This document shows positions 22,993-34,692 of a stretch of 64,000 bases of DNA, piece after piece; position 1 is the stretch's first letter; every line of letters begins with the position of its first letter. This DNA comes from Capra hircus. Taxonomy: Eukaryota; Chordata; Mammalia; Artiodactyla; Bovidae. The translations under genes and the position numbers were made by a program. The stretch spans positions 241,873 through 305,872 of the forward strand of contig NW_017189741.1 in the NCBI RefSeq assembly GCF_001704415.2, in the 5' to 3' direction. A model generated the notes under the pieces. That model was given only the letters and a program-made list of their open reading frames with translations. It searched no databases and was not told where the DNA came from.

Positions 22993-23310
22993 TCTTTCTC
23001 CATACTGTTTTCCATAGTTGTTGCATCAATTTACATTTCTACCACCAGTGTAAAGAGGGTTGCCTTTACTCCACACCCTCTCCAGCATTTCATATTTAGA
23101 GACATTTTAAGAATAGCCACTCTGACCAGTGTCAGGTGGTACCTCATTGTAGCTTTGATTTTCATTTCTCTAATAGTTAGCAATGTGGAATATCTTTTCA
23201 TGAGCTTGTGGGCCATCCAGATGTCTTCTTTGGAGAAATGTCTATTTGGTTAGATCTTCTGCCCATTTTTTGAGTGGGTTATTTGTTTTTCTATTATTGA
23301 GTTGTATGGT

Positions 23311-25208
23311 GAACAGGCTCAGATTTTTAAAGGACCATTCTGGTAATACCATTAGGATAAACTGAATAATAGGGGAAAAGTAGGGAGAACATTAATAGTC
23401 TATTGTAGTCATCCAGGAAGAAAACAATGGTGGCTTGAGCCAGGGTAGTAGAAGTGGAGGTGCTAAAAAATGGTGGGATTCCATATATACATATTGAAGG
23501 TGGAGCCAACAGAATTTTTTGAATGACTGGATTTGGCTTATGAAGGAGAGAATTCAAGAAATAATCCTTAAGTTTTAGGCTTGAGTGACTGGAAAGATGG
23601 AGTTGCTCTCAGTGGAGAAAAGGAAGGCTGTTGGAAGAACTGGAAATAGTCATTTCAGGTCTGGACAAGTTGAATTTCAGATTCCTACTATTCACCCATT
23701 CGGAAATATTAAATAGAAAATTGAGTCTCGAGTTTAAGAGTTGCAGGCATTCCTTCAGCCAGTGCATTTTGTTATGGCAGCCCTAGCAAACTAATCCTGC
23801 AGAGTACCTGTCTATCCCTCCTTACTATTTTTTTACATTTATTACTTTTTTTTCATCTGTGTCTATCCCTTCTTTTGGAGATACTGGCTCATCTGATGTT
23901 TTCAAGCTTACTAGAAAATTCTGTTACTAAATTAGGGGATCGGTAAATTCTAGATCAAGGTTGCCTTCTGCTGTTCAGTGGAGGAGAGGTGGGATGCTGA
24001 GGTCCAAAGAACCAATCTGTGTTTTTCTTACTAATTTTTTCCTACTTTTTCAAGTGTCCATTGGTTATCTGTTTCATTATTTCTATAGTTGTGCTTGGCA
24101 GAGAGGAGCAGGAAGAAACCATCTTGTCCAGAATAAAATCCAATCATTTACTTAGCAAAATAATGTGTTTACAGAAAAATATTTTTTAGCATATGTATGT
24201 CACAAATGCATGGAACATACTTTACTAAAAACTAATTTACTTAAAATTCAAATCTAACTGGGTATCTTGTGTTTTTATTTGTTAAAACTGAAACTCTACC
24301 TGGGGCTACAAAAACTAGAGCTCCCGGCTGCTTAATAACATTGTTATTCAAATGTGTTATTTTCTTCAATTTTTAATGTGAAATTTTATTTATTCCAAAT
24401 GGCAAAAGGAAACTAATTTCCATACAAGTAGATTTAAAAATAATGTTTTCATTTTCCTTTAAAAAAAATGAAACCTGAAAAATAGAAAACTGCTTGTGTC
24501 CTTTTAGGTATCCATCAATGAGTTCAGTGTGGGTAACAGGATAAGTAGATGTACATATGGCTTCCAACTGAAAACTGAAAATGAATTAAAGAATATGAAG
24601 GGTGAAACTTGCCATCACCATGTAGATTACCTTGTAAGGAGATGTTGTATATAATTAGTCAGTTAATTTCATGTAATAAAGCAATCTTATTGATTAGAGG
24701 ATCAGTTGGGGTATACTAATGAATGTCACCTTGTCACTATCATCCTAAAAAGCTAGATGTGCACATATTTGGGGCAAAACAAACTAAACTTATAGTTCAG
24801 ATTCCAACCTAGAAAGAGATCAAGAGCTATAGACTTTTCGCAAAGACAATGGCTCATGAGGTTATGACAAAATGACTTAACAAAAATGCCTGAAAATATC
24901 ATCCTTCTCTTTTATAAATGTCAGAGAGCACTTGACAGAAAAAGCATTTTACTTTTGTAAGATGGAGAATTACCATTTAAAAATTCATCCTTTATCTAGA
25001 GTTAGAAAGCAATTCACCTTTAAAACAGATTTCCTTTCTTAGGAAAAAGAAATCTTGCAATAGCCCCTTTAAATTATGCAAATATAAAGCAAACACTCCA
25101 TTACTGTTCTTAAATAAGGACTGAAAATTGCCATAGAGAGGTGGAGGTGGACTTGACAATGGCTTAGGGTTTCCATAGTCTCATTGAGCGACGGTATTAA
25201 TAGATACT
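23311..25208. other. Unassigned sequence
   Basis: Nothing recognised except 23750-23800, which ends in 'ttgttatggcagccctagca', a word found at the ends of ancient mammalian LTR-type repeats. No gene signal in ~1.9 kb. Confidence 0.4.
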
Positions 25209-25216
25209 AGCCCTCT

Positions 25217-25384
25217 GAGCAACTTCACTTTTTACTTTCATGCATTGGAGAAGGAAATGGCAATCCACTCCAGTGTTCTTGCCTGGAGAATCCCAGGGAC
25301 GGCGGAGCCTAGTGGGCTGAGGTCTATGAGGTCACACAGAGTCAGACACAACTGAAGCAACTTAGCATCAGCAGCAGCAGCAGC
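25217..25384 (+). mobile_element. Bov-A2 SINE with AGC tail
   Basis: Starts 'aacttcactttttactttca', continues 'gcattggagaaggaaatggc' and ends in (CAG)n at 25370-25384. It lacks the tRNA head, as Bov-A elements do. Perfect 8-bp target duplications AGCCCTCT at 25209-25216 and 25385-25392. Confidence 0.92.
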
Positions 25385-25392
25385 AGCCCTCT

Positions 25393-26295
25393 TATTCCCA
25401 TGCATATTGATTTGCACCCATAAGTTTATGTAGGAACCAAGGATCATTATGGCAGAAGGTGGAGTAGAATTTCTACCTCCCACCACCTTGCAGTTCAAAA
25501 ACAGTAAAACCAATATCATATCGGTCTGAGGTGGCCCCAACTGAGGCCAGATGACAGAAGACAAAAGGGATTCCTGGGAGAGAGAAGAAAGTCTGGACTA
25601 GTGACCCAAATGTGACACTGGAAGCCAAGCTAGTTCTGGTTGGGTGGTAGTTGACATATCAGTGTTTACTGACTTAGCTTTATTAGTGTTGGAATTGTAC
25701 ATTAGGGAAAAACAAACCTGAGGGGTGTGTGTATATGTTCATGAGAGATTCCCACAAGTTTTCTCTTTTGAGGCACATGCCAGTTAAGATTAGAACACCC
25801 AGGGGTGCTCTTAAGACCAGCAGGAGGAGCATAGTATCTTGTATTCCAGGGTTCCAATGGTGTGGTAGAGACAACAGCAGTGCCAGTGGTGGGAACCAGG
25901 GCTGAGTTTCTGTCGAGATCCTAGACCTTCAGTGTGGAAGAACAGTGGCAATCAGAACATTTCACAGTTCCTTTGCTTAATCTTCAGCAAAAAATAAGGA
26001 TATTCAGAATTAATCCTTTAAACTTAGAACCCCTGGGAACCTAGGGACTTGTGAGGGGGACAAGCCTCAAGTAAGGGTGTAGAAAGATCAGACTGCTTGA
26101 GTGTTTATATGGTCAGGAATTGAGGGTCACTATAATCTCAGGACAAAATAGAAAAGTACACTTAGCTGGGAGCCACAGACATGTGAGGTCTGGGCTCTAT
26201 GATTGTCCTGGATATCTTACTTTTTTGGAGGAGAGGACCCTTTATTCCGTGGCCCTCTCCATTCCATTCTCCCACCTGGCATATTACGCATGCTA
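25393..26295. other. Unassigned sequence
   Basis: No gene or repeat recognised. Confidence 0.4.
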
Positions 26296-26490
26296 TGTCA
26301 CTTTATTCATGTCCAACTCTTACAACCCCATGGACTGTAGCCAGCCAGGCTCCTCTGTCCATCAGATTCTCCAGGCAAGAACACTGGAGTGGGTTGCCAT
26401 GCCCTCCTCCAGGGGATCTTTCCAACCCAGGGATCGAACCCACATCTCTTACATCTCCTGCATTTACCACTACTGCCACCTGGGAAGCTG
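26296..26490 (-). mobile_element. Bov-tA SINE
   Basis: Reverse-complement Bov-tA with small deletions, from 'atgtcactttattcatgtcc' to the head 'ccacctgggaagc'. The box-B-like 'gggatcgaaccc' is intact. Confidence 0.88.
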
Positions 26491-27358
26491 GGCAGTGCTT
26501 ATTTCCCTCATGAAGATATCCTATAGTTGGTTTTGCTACACAAAAGGGTAATTTAAATGATAAAAAGAATCTTAGAGGAAGGTTGACATACAAAAAGAGA
26601 TGCAAATATTTTCAGATTCTTTGTATAAAAGGAGAAGATTGAGAAGGGGTAGGTCCAAAATCTATAAAATTGCAATATGGATAGAGTAAGCCTAGAATGG
26701 TGAACAAAATCACAGAATAGCAGAATTACAGGATGACATTACACTCCCTACCTTCATTCCATCCTAAAACTTTTAAGTGGCAATTTTAGAAAACACAGAG
26801 TTTCCTCCATTTAGCAAGTAGTACATCCAGCAGAGAGTGGCAATTCTGCATTGTGGTGTTTTGTTTTGTTTTTAAATTCCAGTTGATGACATAACTCTAT
26901 CCCAAAAGAGATTCCCTTAATTTGCAGGTTCCTTCCAAGCTTAGTAGGGGTTTGGTGATTGATTAGTGGTGACTTCTACAATTGGGCATCAGCATGAGCA
27001 GCAGTAACGGTACCAATTTTCACCATCCTTGACCAAAGCCTTAGGTCAGATTCAGCATGGAATGTCTCAAATTCTTAGGAATCTGTATAATTTCAAATGT
27101 GTTTGTTTCATATATGATCATTTTTAAATGCACTGGGATTACATTTAATGAACCATTGAGGGGGACTAAAAAGATGTTGGAACAATAGATGTACAAGGAA
27201 AATTTTGCCTATATAGAGCTACTTTAAAATAATTTTAAAAACACCTTCCTCAGAGATTTTTTTTAAAAAAGAAACAAAAAGCAAAGTTTGTTTTTTTCTC
27301 AACACTCCATTGAAGAAATCTCCTAAGGAGTTCCCTGGGATATAAAAATCAGAAGACT
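26491..27358. other. Unassigned sequence
   Basis: No gene or repeat recognised. Confidence 0.4.
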
Positions 27359-27369
27359 AAGTAGGAGAA

Positions 27370-29034
27370 CATGTCATGCAAAGATGGGCATGATAAAGGA
27401 CAGAAATGGTATGGACCTAACAGAAGCAGAAGATATTAAGAAAAGATGGCAAGAATACACAGAATTATACAAAAAAGATCTTAATGACCCAGATAACCAT
27501 AATGGTGTGATCACTCACCTACAGCCAGACATCCTATAGTCTGAAATCAAGTGAGCCTTAGGAAGCATCACTACAAAGAAAGCTAGTAGAGATGGAATTC
27601 CAGCTGAGCTATTTCAAGTCCTTAAAGATGATGCTGTAAAAGTGCTGCACTCAGTATGCCAGCACATTTGGAAAACTCAGCAGTGGTCACAGGACTGGAA
27701 AAGGTCAGTTTTCATTCCAATCCCAAAGAAAGGCAATGCCAAAGAATGCTCAAACTACTGTACAACTGCACTCATCTCACATGCTAGCAAAGTAATGCTC
27801 AAAATTCTCAAAGCAAGGCTTCAAGAATACATGAACCAAGAACTTCCAGATGTTCAAGCTGGATTTAGAAATGGCAGAGGAACCAGAGATCAAATTGCCA
27901 ACATCTGTTGTATCATCGAAAAGGCAAGAGAGTTCCAGAAAAACATCTACTTCTGCTTTATTGACTATGCCAAAGCCTTTGACTGTGTGAATCACAACAA
28001 ACTGTGGAAAATTCTAAAGAACTGGGAATACCAGACCACCTGACCTGCCTCCTGAGAACTCTGTATGCAGGTCAAGAAGTAACAGTTAGAACTGGACATG
28101 GAACAACAGACTAATTCCAAATTGGGAAAGGAATACATCAAGGCAGTATATTGTCACCCTGCTTTTTTAACTTATATGCAGAGTACATCATGAGAAATGC
28201 TGGGCTGCATGAAGCACATGCTGGAATGAAGATTGCCGAGAGAAATATCAATAATCTCAAATATGCAGATGACACCACTCTTATGGCAGAAAGCAAAGAA
28301 GAACTGAAGAGCCTCTTGATGAAAGTGATAGAGGAGAGTGAAAAAGTTGGGTTAAAACTCAGCATTCAAAAAATAAAGATCATGGCATCTGGTCCCATCA
28401 CTTCATGGCAAATAGATAGGGAAACAATGATTGACGTTATTTTCTGTGGATCCAAAGTCACTGCAGATGGTTTACTGCAGCCATGAAATTAAAAGATTCT
28501 TGCTCCTTGGAAGAAATGCTATGACGAACCTAGACAGCATTATTAAAAAGCAGAGACATTATTTTGCCAACAAAGGTCCATCTAGTCAAAGCTATGGTTT
28601 TTCCAGTAGTCATGTATGGATGTGAGAATTGGACTATAAAGAAAGCTGAGTGCTGAAGAATTGATGCTTTTGAACTGTTGTGTTGGAGATGACTTTTGAG
28701 AGTTCTTTGGACTGCAAGGAGATCCAAGCAGTCCATCCTAAAGGAAATCGGTCCAGAATATTCATTGGAGGGACTGATGCTGAAGCTGAAACTCCAATAC
28801 TTCGGCTACCTGATGCGAACTGACTCACTGGAAAAGACCCTGATGCTGGGAAAGATTGAAGGAAGGAGGAGAAGGGGACGACAGAGGATGAGATGGTTGG
28901 ATGGCATCACTGACTCAATGGACATGAGTTTGAGCAAGCTCCACAAATTAGTGATGGACAGGGAGGCCTGGCGTGCTGCAGTGCATGGACTCACAAAGAG
29001 ACAAAGAGTTGGACATGACTGAGCAACTGAAATG
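27370..29034 (+). mobile_element. BovB LINE, 1.66 kb, with target duplications
   Basis: Plus BovB from the linker between endonuclease and reverse transcriptase ('catgcaaagatgggc', 'cctaacagaagcagaagata') to 'gactgagcaactgaa'. Flanks AAGTAGGAGAA (27359-27369) and AAGTAAGAGAA (29035-29045) form an 11-bp duplication with one mismatch. This is the most complete delimited BovB in the window. Confidence 0.95.
27642..28490 (+). pseudogene. BovB reverse transcriptase remnant
   Basis: Encodes most of the RT domain. Frame 27642-28043 holds SVFIPIPKKGNAKECSNY, GFRNGRGTRDQIANIC and motif A FIDYAKAFDCVNHNKLW. A one-base loss near 28015 shifts the frame. A Trp codon has become TAA at 28112-28114 in the GTTDWFQ block. 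Frame 28151-28486 then holds FNLYAEYIMR and motif C YADDTTLMAES, so the catalytic aspartates are present, but the frame is broken between motifs A and C. The product would be the RTE LINE enzyme that primes cDNA at nicked DNA; this copy cannot make it. Confidence 0.9.
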
Positions 29035-29045
29035 AAGTAAGAGAA

Positions 29046-29859
29046 AGTGGCTCATGATGGTTATGCTAATGTCACACTGAAAAGTTACTCTCTGGTAAGT
29101 CCACAGGTCTGTATATGAGACTTAAAATAAGCTTCATATTCATAGGTGAGGAAAGAGAATTCATGCATAGATCCAGTACAGTGTTGGGCAAACAGGGGTC
29201 ATTCTAGGTTCATGGTCTTTAATCAGCAAGCTTTTTTTTTTTTTTCTGGTTAGGACCAGTTGTCATAAAAGCCAGGATTTTGTTTTGATCATGATGCAGT
29301 AAGAAACTGTCCTGTTCCTTTCCAAAGTACCCATTTGGTGAGATAAACCTGTCTCTTCTCCATCAAATATAAACAGGCTCATTGTGACAAGATTGTTTCT
29401 AACACAAAGTGCTTTCTAATGCAAAGCAAAGTACAGGACTGCTTTGATGCTCTTTCAATTTGAATCAAATAGCTTTGAGTGCAGAGTGTGTGGGTGAAGA
29501 AGTATCCATGAGGCTGACTTGTGTCCAAGATAAGTTGGTTCAGTGCCTGGGTTCCCTGAGCTAGCTACAGCCATGAGGATTTGCCTAGCCAGATTCACCC
29601 TACCCAAAAATCAGAAATATTTTTTCCTCTTATTCCTCAATAAGTGTCTTTCCCTTGAAATACTTTGCATTCCTTTCTGCATGGCAGCAGGGATAAAGCG
29701 GATCTCACCTAAGGAAACTCCAAACTACTAGAACAAAGTCATGTCCCCTGCAGTCAGGACAGGAACTCTGACTGTATTCCTAGAAAGAGTGGTTAAGGTA
29801 AGTCTAATGGAGGGAAGACAGGAAGTCCAGGAGGAAATCTTGGTACAGGAGGACTGAGG
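29046..29859. other. Unassigned sequence
   Basis: No gene or confident repeat recognised. Confidence 0.35.
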
Positions 29860-30110
29860 ACAAGGTGTGGTAGACTGGATAAGTAGTTCCCAAGGACCTA
29901 CTCTTCTCTTCCCCTTAAAAGGACATGAGTTTGAGCAAACTCTGGGAGATAGTGGAGGAAAGAGGAGCCTGGCATGCTGCAGCCCATGGGTCACAAAGAG
30001 TTGGATACAACTTAGTAACTGAACAATAACAACAACATAAGCCACCAAGAGTTTGGAGTTGTTCGTTACCACAACAGAGCTGACTTATGCACAAGGTACA
30101 CCTGGGCTGT
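29860..30110 (+). repeat. Ancient LTR-like end flanking a BovB tail
   Basis: 29860-29922 and 30036-30110 ('taagccaccaagagtttgga', 'ttgttcgttaccacaacaga') resemble the end of an old mammalian LTR-type repeat. A short BovB/Bov-A tail lies between the two parts. Diverged; family not assigned. Confidence 0.4.
29923..30035 (+). mobile_element. BovB/Bov-A 3'-end fragment
   Basis: About 110 bp: 'ggacatgagtttgagcaaac', 'cctggcatgctgcagcccat', 'agttggatacaacttagtaa', then a tail of AACAATAACAACAACA. Matches the terminal segment shared by BovB and Bov-A. Confidence 0.85.
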
Positions 30111-30572
30111 ATCCAGAGAGGCAAGGTGGGAGGACAGAGCAGGGGATGTGGGAGATGAGTATGTTGCAATTGTTTTTTTTGTTTTGTTTTGTTTTTTTCT
30201 CAAATCCCAGGATCTACTCAGGGAAATTCTATGTCCTTGTATCACGAAAAGGCATAAAATCTTTCATTGCCAAAGAACCTATGTCTTTGGGGGATCTAGT
30301 ATTCATTCCTTGGGGGTCATTCCCTGTTCCATGGTTCCCTAGATAGGGAAATTCAAGCCAGTAGAGCTCTAGAAAAATGATTTTTTTTTGTTCCTCCTCC
30401 TCGTCCTATCTTCACCGCAATTACAGAAAATCAGAGCCTGAGTTGTTTTAGCAGGAGTTCTCAAGAAAATTATGCTGTTACCCAGCATAATATCTCCAGT
30501 GATTTATTGAAGTTCATTTAAATATTTACGGCCTCACATCACTTCCTTGCCTCACTTATCACTAGAACATGC

Positions 30573-30607
<35 letters not shown>

Positions 30608-30819
30608 TTCTCAGCAGTAGAAGCAGGTGAGCAGATGTTCTCAAGCTGTTACCAACAACCAGCGGCCAATCAGTGCACCACAAGTCAGCTAAATTTCACC
30701 ACATGCAAAAATAGCGTCACACATGAGCAAAGACCCTTTTACTTTCTATTAAATATCTCCTCTCCTCTCCATTTCTCATTCAGGTGCTTCCACATATGAA
30801 GCTATCACAAAATAACTAT
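30111..30819. other. Unassigned sequence with T-rich runs
   Basis: No gene or named repeat. Homopolymer T runs near 30173-30197 and the TA tract at 30573. Confidence 0.4.
30573..30605. repeat. (TA)n followed by poly-T
   Basis: About 11 TA units running into a T run. Confidence 0.95.
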
Positions 30820-31650
30820 CAATTGTATGCCAGGCAATTTATGTATGTGATCTCTACTCTTTACAACAACCCTTCAAGGTAAGCAGTTGTTATTACCAAT
30901 TTATAGACAGTAATGCACTGTATAAGCTTCCTACCACTGCTGTAACAAATCACCACAAATTGAACAGCTTAAAACAACACTCATTTATTATCTCACAGTT
31001 CTGCAGATCAGAATCCAGGGGTGGCATGGCTGAACTGGGTCCTCCATTTAGGGTCTCACAGGTTGAAATCAGTGCATGGGCAGGACTGGGCTCTTTTCTG
31101 GAGGCTCTATGGGGGAATAAACCTTCAAGCTCCTTTGGGTTGTTGTCAGGATTCAGTTCCTTGAGGCTGTAGGTCTGAAATTCCCATTTCCTTGCTGGCT
31201 GTTAGTCAGGAACCTCTCTCAGTTCCTTAAGGTTCCTGCATTCCCCATCACTTTGCACCTCCATCTTCAAACCAGCAAACTCGAATCCAGTCCCTCTCAC
31301 GCTTTGAATCTCTCAGACTTCCTATTCTGCCAAGGCTCTCCTGCCTCCCACTTGCCTGCATCTGTCTGAGTCCAGCTAGAAAGGTTTCTGCTTTTAAGGG
31401 TTCCGGTGATTAGATTGGACCCACCTGCACAGCCAGGACAGTTCCCCATCTCCTTTACAAAGTCAAGTTTATCATGTAAGGTAACAGATTCACAGGTTAG
31501 GATGTGGGCATCTTGGGGGTAAGGACATTATTCTGCAACCAGATTACCCCAGATCACATATTTAGCAAGTGACAGAAGTCAACATGAACCAGGTCTATTT
31601 GGCATTAAACCCAACCTCTTCCCATGAGGCCACCCTACCTTTCTAATACG
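30820..31650 (-). repeat. MIR SINE (minus), split by another old repeat
   Basis: 30820-30910 ('gtatgccaggcaatttatgt', 'tttacaacaacccttcaagg', 'ttattaccaatttatagaca') and 31541-31650 ('cagatcacatatttagcaag') are the two halves of a reverse-oriented MIR. The intervening ~630 bp belong to a different old repeat. Confidence 0.6.
30911..31540 (+). repeat. Ancient repeat inserted in MIR
   Basis: Begins 'actgctgtaacaaatcacca', 'cttaaaacaacactcattta' and 'tctcacagttctgcagatca', a familiar start for an old mammalian medium-copy repeat, and ends near 'gggtaaggacattattctgc'. I recognise the pattern but will not name the family. Confidence 0.55.
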
Positions 31651-31660
31651 TCTAATACAC

Positions 31661-31936
31661 TAGCTGCTGCTGCTGCCGCTAAGTCGCTTCAGTCGTGACT
31701 GATTCTGTGCAACCCCATAGACAGCAGCCCACAAGGCTCCCCTGTCTCTGGGATTCTCCAGGCAAGAACACTGGAGTGGGTTGCCATTTCCTTCTCCAGT
31801 GCATGAAAGTGAAAAAGAGAAGTCACTCAGTCGTGTCTGACTCTTAGCGACCCCATGGACTGCAGCCTACCAGGCTCCTCCGTCCATGGGATTTTCCAGG
31901 CAAGAGTACTGGAGTGGGCTGCCATTGCCTTCTCTG
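31661..31936 (-). mobile_element. Bov-A2 SINE (dimeric)
   Basis: Reverse-complement Bov-A2: GCT-rich end at 31663-31680 (the AGC tail), a first Bov-A unit to 'ccttctccagtgcatgaaag', then a second Bov-A unit from 'gtcactcagtcgtgtctgac' to 'gggctgccattgccttctc'. Two Bov-A monomers in tandem is the standard Bov-A2 structure. Confidence 0.9.
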
Positions 31937-32839
31937 CTAATATGTTAGAGCATATAATAAATGAAAAAAAGGAGGGGAAAAATGTCTTAAGCAAAGCAGA
32001 AATCTATTTAGTAAATAAAGTCTGCTTCCAATTTTCAAAATGATTTATACCTTTGAAATAAAGAACTCAAAATAATCAAAGCTTCAAATATATCAATGTT
32101 GTTTCACTCTATATTCTAAAGGGGCAGTAAGAGTGTGTATTAAATATACATATACTTTTCACGATAAATAGAGATGAAAATTGCCAAAATCATTTTGCTA
32201 ATTCATCTAAGACTGAGTATACCTTTTCCTGGCAGAATTGAAAGTACATGAAACACAAAGTACTCTCTGAGACCCACTGTCACTAAAAGGCGGCACAGGG
32301 TTTCAACCCACTAGGCACACGTTGCCCTCAGTTGTCAGGGGTAACCCAGGCCCACAATAGTTCCCAGAAAGGGGCATAATGACTTCCTGGCCAGAACAGA
32401 GTTTGATTTCCTCTTACCATATGCTTGAATGTAGTACCCACACTTATCTAGATCCAGGTATCAGCAGTCTTGTCAGAGCTAAAAGCTATAATGTAGAGCA
32501 GAAAGATGACAACTCATTTTTGGAGTTGAATCTGCCTGTCACTAAAGCCCCAGCACAGACAACAGGGACCTAAAGTACATGCTTCAGAAATACTTGTTTA
32601 CAATCTCACCAGTGAATTCCCATCTCCAAGCATGATTTTTCCACTTATTTATTCAACATTTATATTAGGTATTTTGATCTGGCAAAATACCTGAGCAAGG
32701 CACTGAAGATACAAACAATGTTTCCAATGGCCTTTGTTCTCAAAAAGCTCATGGTTATAGCTGCAGAATTATAACCCATATAAAAAGACAAGAATGACTT
32801 GCCCAAAAAGGGATTAGTAGATATCTTTTGAATAAATAA
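31937..32839. other. Unassigned sequence
   Basis: No gene. 32640-32770 ('ttatttattcaacatttata ... ggcactgaagatacaaac') resembles an ancient mammalian repeat too diverged to name. Confidence 0.4.
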
Positions 32840-33007
32840 TAAAGGTTAGGATCATATTGAAAATGTGTGAAAAGATGCTTGACATTATTAGTCTTAGAGA
32901 AATGCAAATCAAAACCACAGTAAGATACTACTTAACACCCACAAAGATGGCTATAATCTCAAAAAATGGAAAATAACAAGTGTTAGCAAGAAAATAGAGA
33001 AACAGTA

Positions 33008-34108
33008 ATCTCCAGAAAAATATCTATTTCTGCTTTATTGACTATGCCAAAGCCTTTGACTGTGTGGATCACAATAAACTGTGGAAAATTCTGAAAGAGA
33101 TAGGAATACCAGACTACCTGACCTGCCTCTTGAGAAACTTATATGCAGGTCAGGAAGCAAGTTAGAACTGGACATGGAACAACAGACTGGTTCCAAATAG
33201 GAAAAGGAGTACGTCAAGACTGTATATTGTCACCCTGCTTATTTAACTTATATGCAGGGTACATCATGAGAAACGCTGGGCTAGAAGAAGCACAAGCTGG
33301 AATCAAGATTGCCGGGAGAAATATCAATAATCTCAGATATGCAGATGACACCACCCTTATGGCAGAAAGTGAAGAGGAACTAAAAAGCCTCTTGATGAAA
33401 GTGAAAGAGAGTGAAAAAGTTGGCTTAAAGCTCAACATTTAGAAAACAAAGATCATGGCATCTGGTCCCATCACTTCATGGGAAATAGATGGGGAAACAG
33501 TGGAAACAGAGTCAGACTTTATCTTTTGGGGCTCCAAAATCACTGCAGCCATGAAATTAAAAGACGCTTACTCCTTGGAAGAAAAGTTATGACCAACCTA
33601 GATAGCATATTCAAAAGCAGAAACATTACTTTGCCAACAAAGGTCCGTCTCTAGTCAAGGCTATGGTTTTTCCAGTGGTCATGTATGGATGCAAGAGCTG
33701 GACTGTGAAGAAAGCTGAGCACCAGGGATCTGATGCTTTTCAACTGTGGTGTGAGAGTTCCTTGGACTGCAAGGAGATCCAACCAGTCCATTCTAAAGGA
33801 GATCAGTCCTGGGTCTTCTTTGGAAAGAGTGATGCTGAAGGTGAAACTCCAGTACTTTGGCCACCTCATGCGAAGAGTTGACTCATTGGAAAAGACTCTG
33901 ATGCTGGGATGGATTGGGGGCAGGAGGAGAAGGGGACAACAGAGGATGAGATGGCTGGATGGCATCACCGACTCGATGGATGTGAGTTTGAGTGAACTCT
34001 GGGAAATGGTGAACTCTGGGAGATGGTGATGGACAGGGAGGCTTGTTGTGCTGCGGTTCATAGGGTCACAAAGAGTCGGACACAACTGAGCAACTGAACT
34101 GAACTAAA
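33008..34108 (+). mobile_element. BovB LINE inserted in old L1
   Basis: Plus BovB starting in the reverse-transcriptase motif A region and ending in a TGAACTGAACT tail. It has an internal 17-bp tandem duplication (TGAACTCTGGGARATGG, 33993-34026). L1 sequence lies on both sides. I see no clear target duplication. Confidence 0.92.
33015..33442 (+). pseudogene. BovB reverse transcriptase fragment
   Basis: Retains motif A (FIDYAKAFDCVDHNKLW, from ~33031), the GTTDWFQIGKGVRQDC block, FNLYAGYIMR and motif C YADDTTLMAES. A small deletion near 33162 (GQEA then KLELDM-type shift) separates the motif A frame from the downstream frame 33143-33442. The latter ends at TAG (33440-33442), where other copies have Gln in LNIQKTK. 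The fingers part of RT and the endonuclease are missing, so it is non-functional. Confidence 0.88.
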
Positions 34109-34446
34109 TCATCAAACATTGCTGGTGGGATTGCAAAATGATGCAGCCAGTTTGGAATACTGTTTGCCAGTCCCTTGAAGGATTAAACATCGAGTTACCA
34201 AATGACCTAACAATTTCAGTAATTGTTAAAGTTCACTTAATGGAATATGCAAATTGTGGAGCATATGGAATAATGGAGTATATATACTCCTAGGTTCATA
34301 TATACCCAAAAGAAACAAAAAGAGTCATTCAAACAAAAACTTTTACATGAATGTTCATAGCAGCATTATTCACGATAGCCAAAAAATAGAAACAACCCAA
34401 ATGTCTATCAACTGATGAATGGATAACAAAGGTACTATAGCCATAG

Positions 34447-34692
34447 CAGGCTTCCCTGGTGGCTCACATGGTAAAGAATCTGCCTTCAGTGTGGGAGACC
34501 TGGGTTTGATCCCTGGGTGGGGGAGATCCCCTGGAGAAGGGAATGAGTACCCACTCCAGTATTCTTGCCTGGAGAATTCCATGGACAGAGGAGCCTGGCG
34601 GGCTACAGTCCATGGGGTTGCAAAGAGTTGGACATAAAAAAAAAAAAAAGAGTTGGACATGACTGAGTGACTAACACTTTCCCATTCACTTC
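34447..34692 (+). mobile_element. Bov-tA SINE with 10-bp target duplication
   Basis: Plus Bov-tA, head 'ggcttccctggtggctcaca' to tail 'actaacactttcccattcac'. Perfect duplications ATAGCCATAG at 34437-34446 and 34693-34702. It carries the A14 insert at 34636-34649. Confidence 0.95.
34625..34660 (+). repeat. Poly(A)14 between direct 11-bp repeats, inside Bov-tA
   Basis: GAGTTGGACAT (34625-34635), fourteen A (34636-34649), then GAGTTGGACAT again (34650-34660). Other Bov-tA copies have this word once. The layout is that of a target-site duplication around a tail-only insertion. Confidence 0.75.

Larger units (their letters stand above)
21700..23310 (-). mobile_element. Older L1 (minus), split by a younger L1
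   Basis: 21700-22020 and 22993-23310 are consecutive parts of one diverged minus-oriented L1 3' region: left part up to 'catatggccattctaccttt', right part resuming at 'ctccatactgttttccatag' and ending near 'ttattgagttgtatgg'. The younger L1 at 22021-22992 lies between them. Minus-strand frame 23031-23216 holds LMKRYSTLLTIREMKIK, an ORF2 C-terminal relic. Confidence 0.83.

Noticed and set aside
22621..23253. 210-codon plus-strand frame
   Set aside because: Antisense of two nested L1 ORF2 ends; a known shadow frame of this L1 region.
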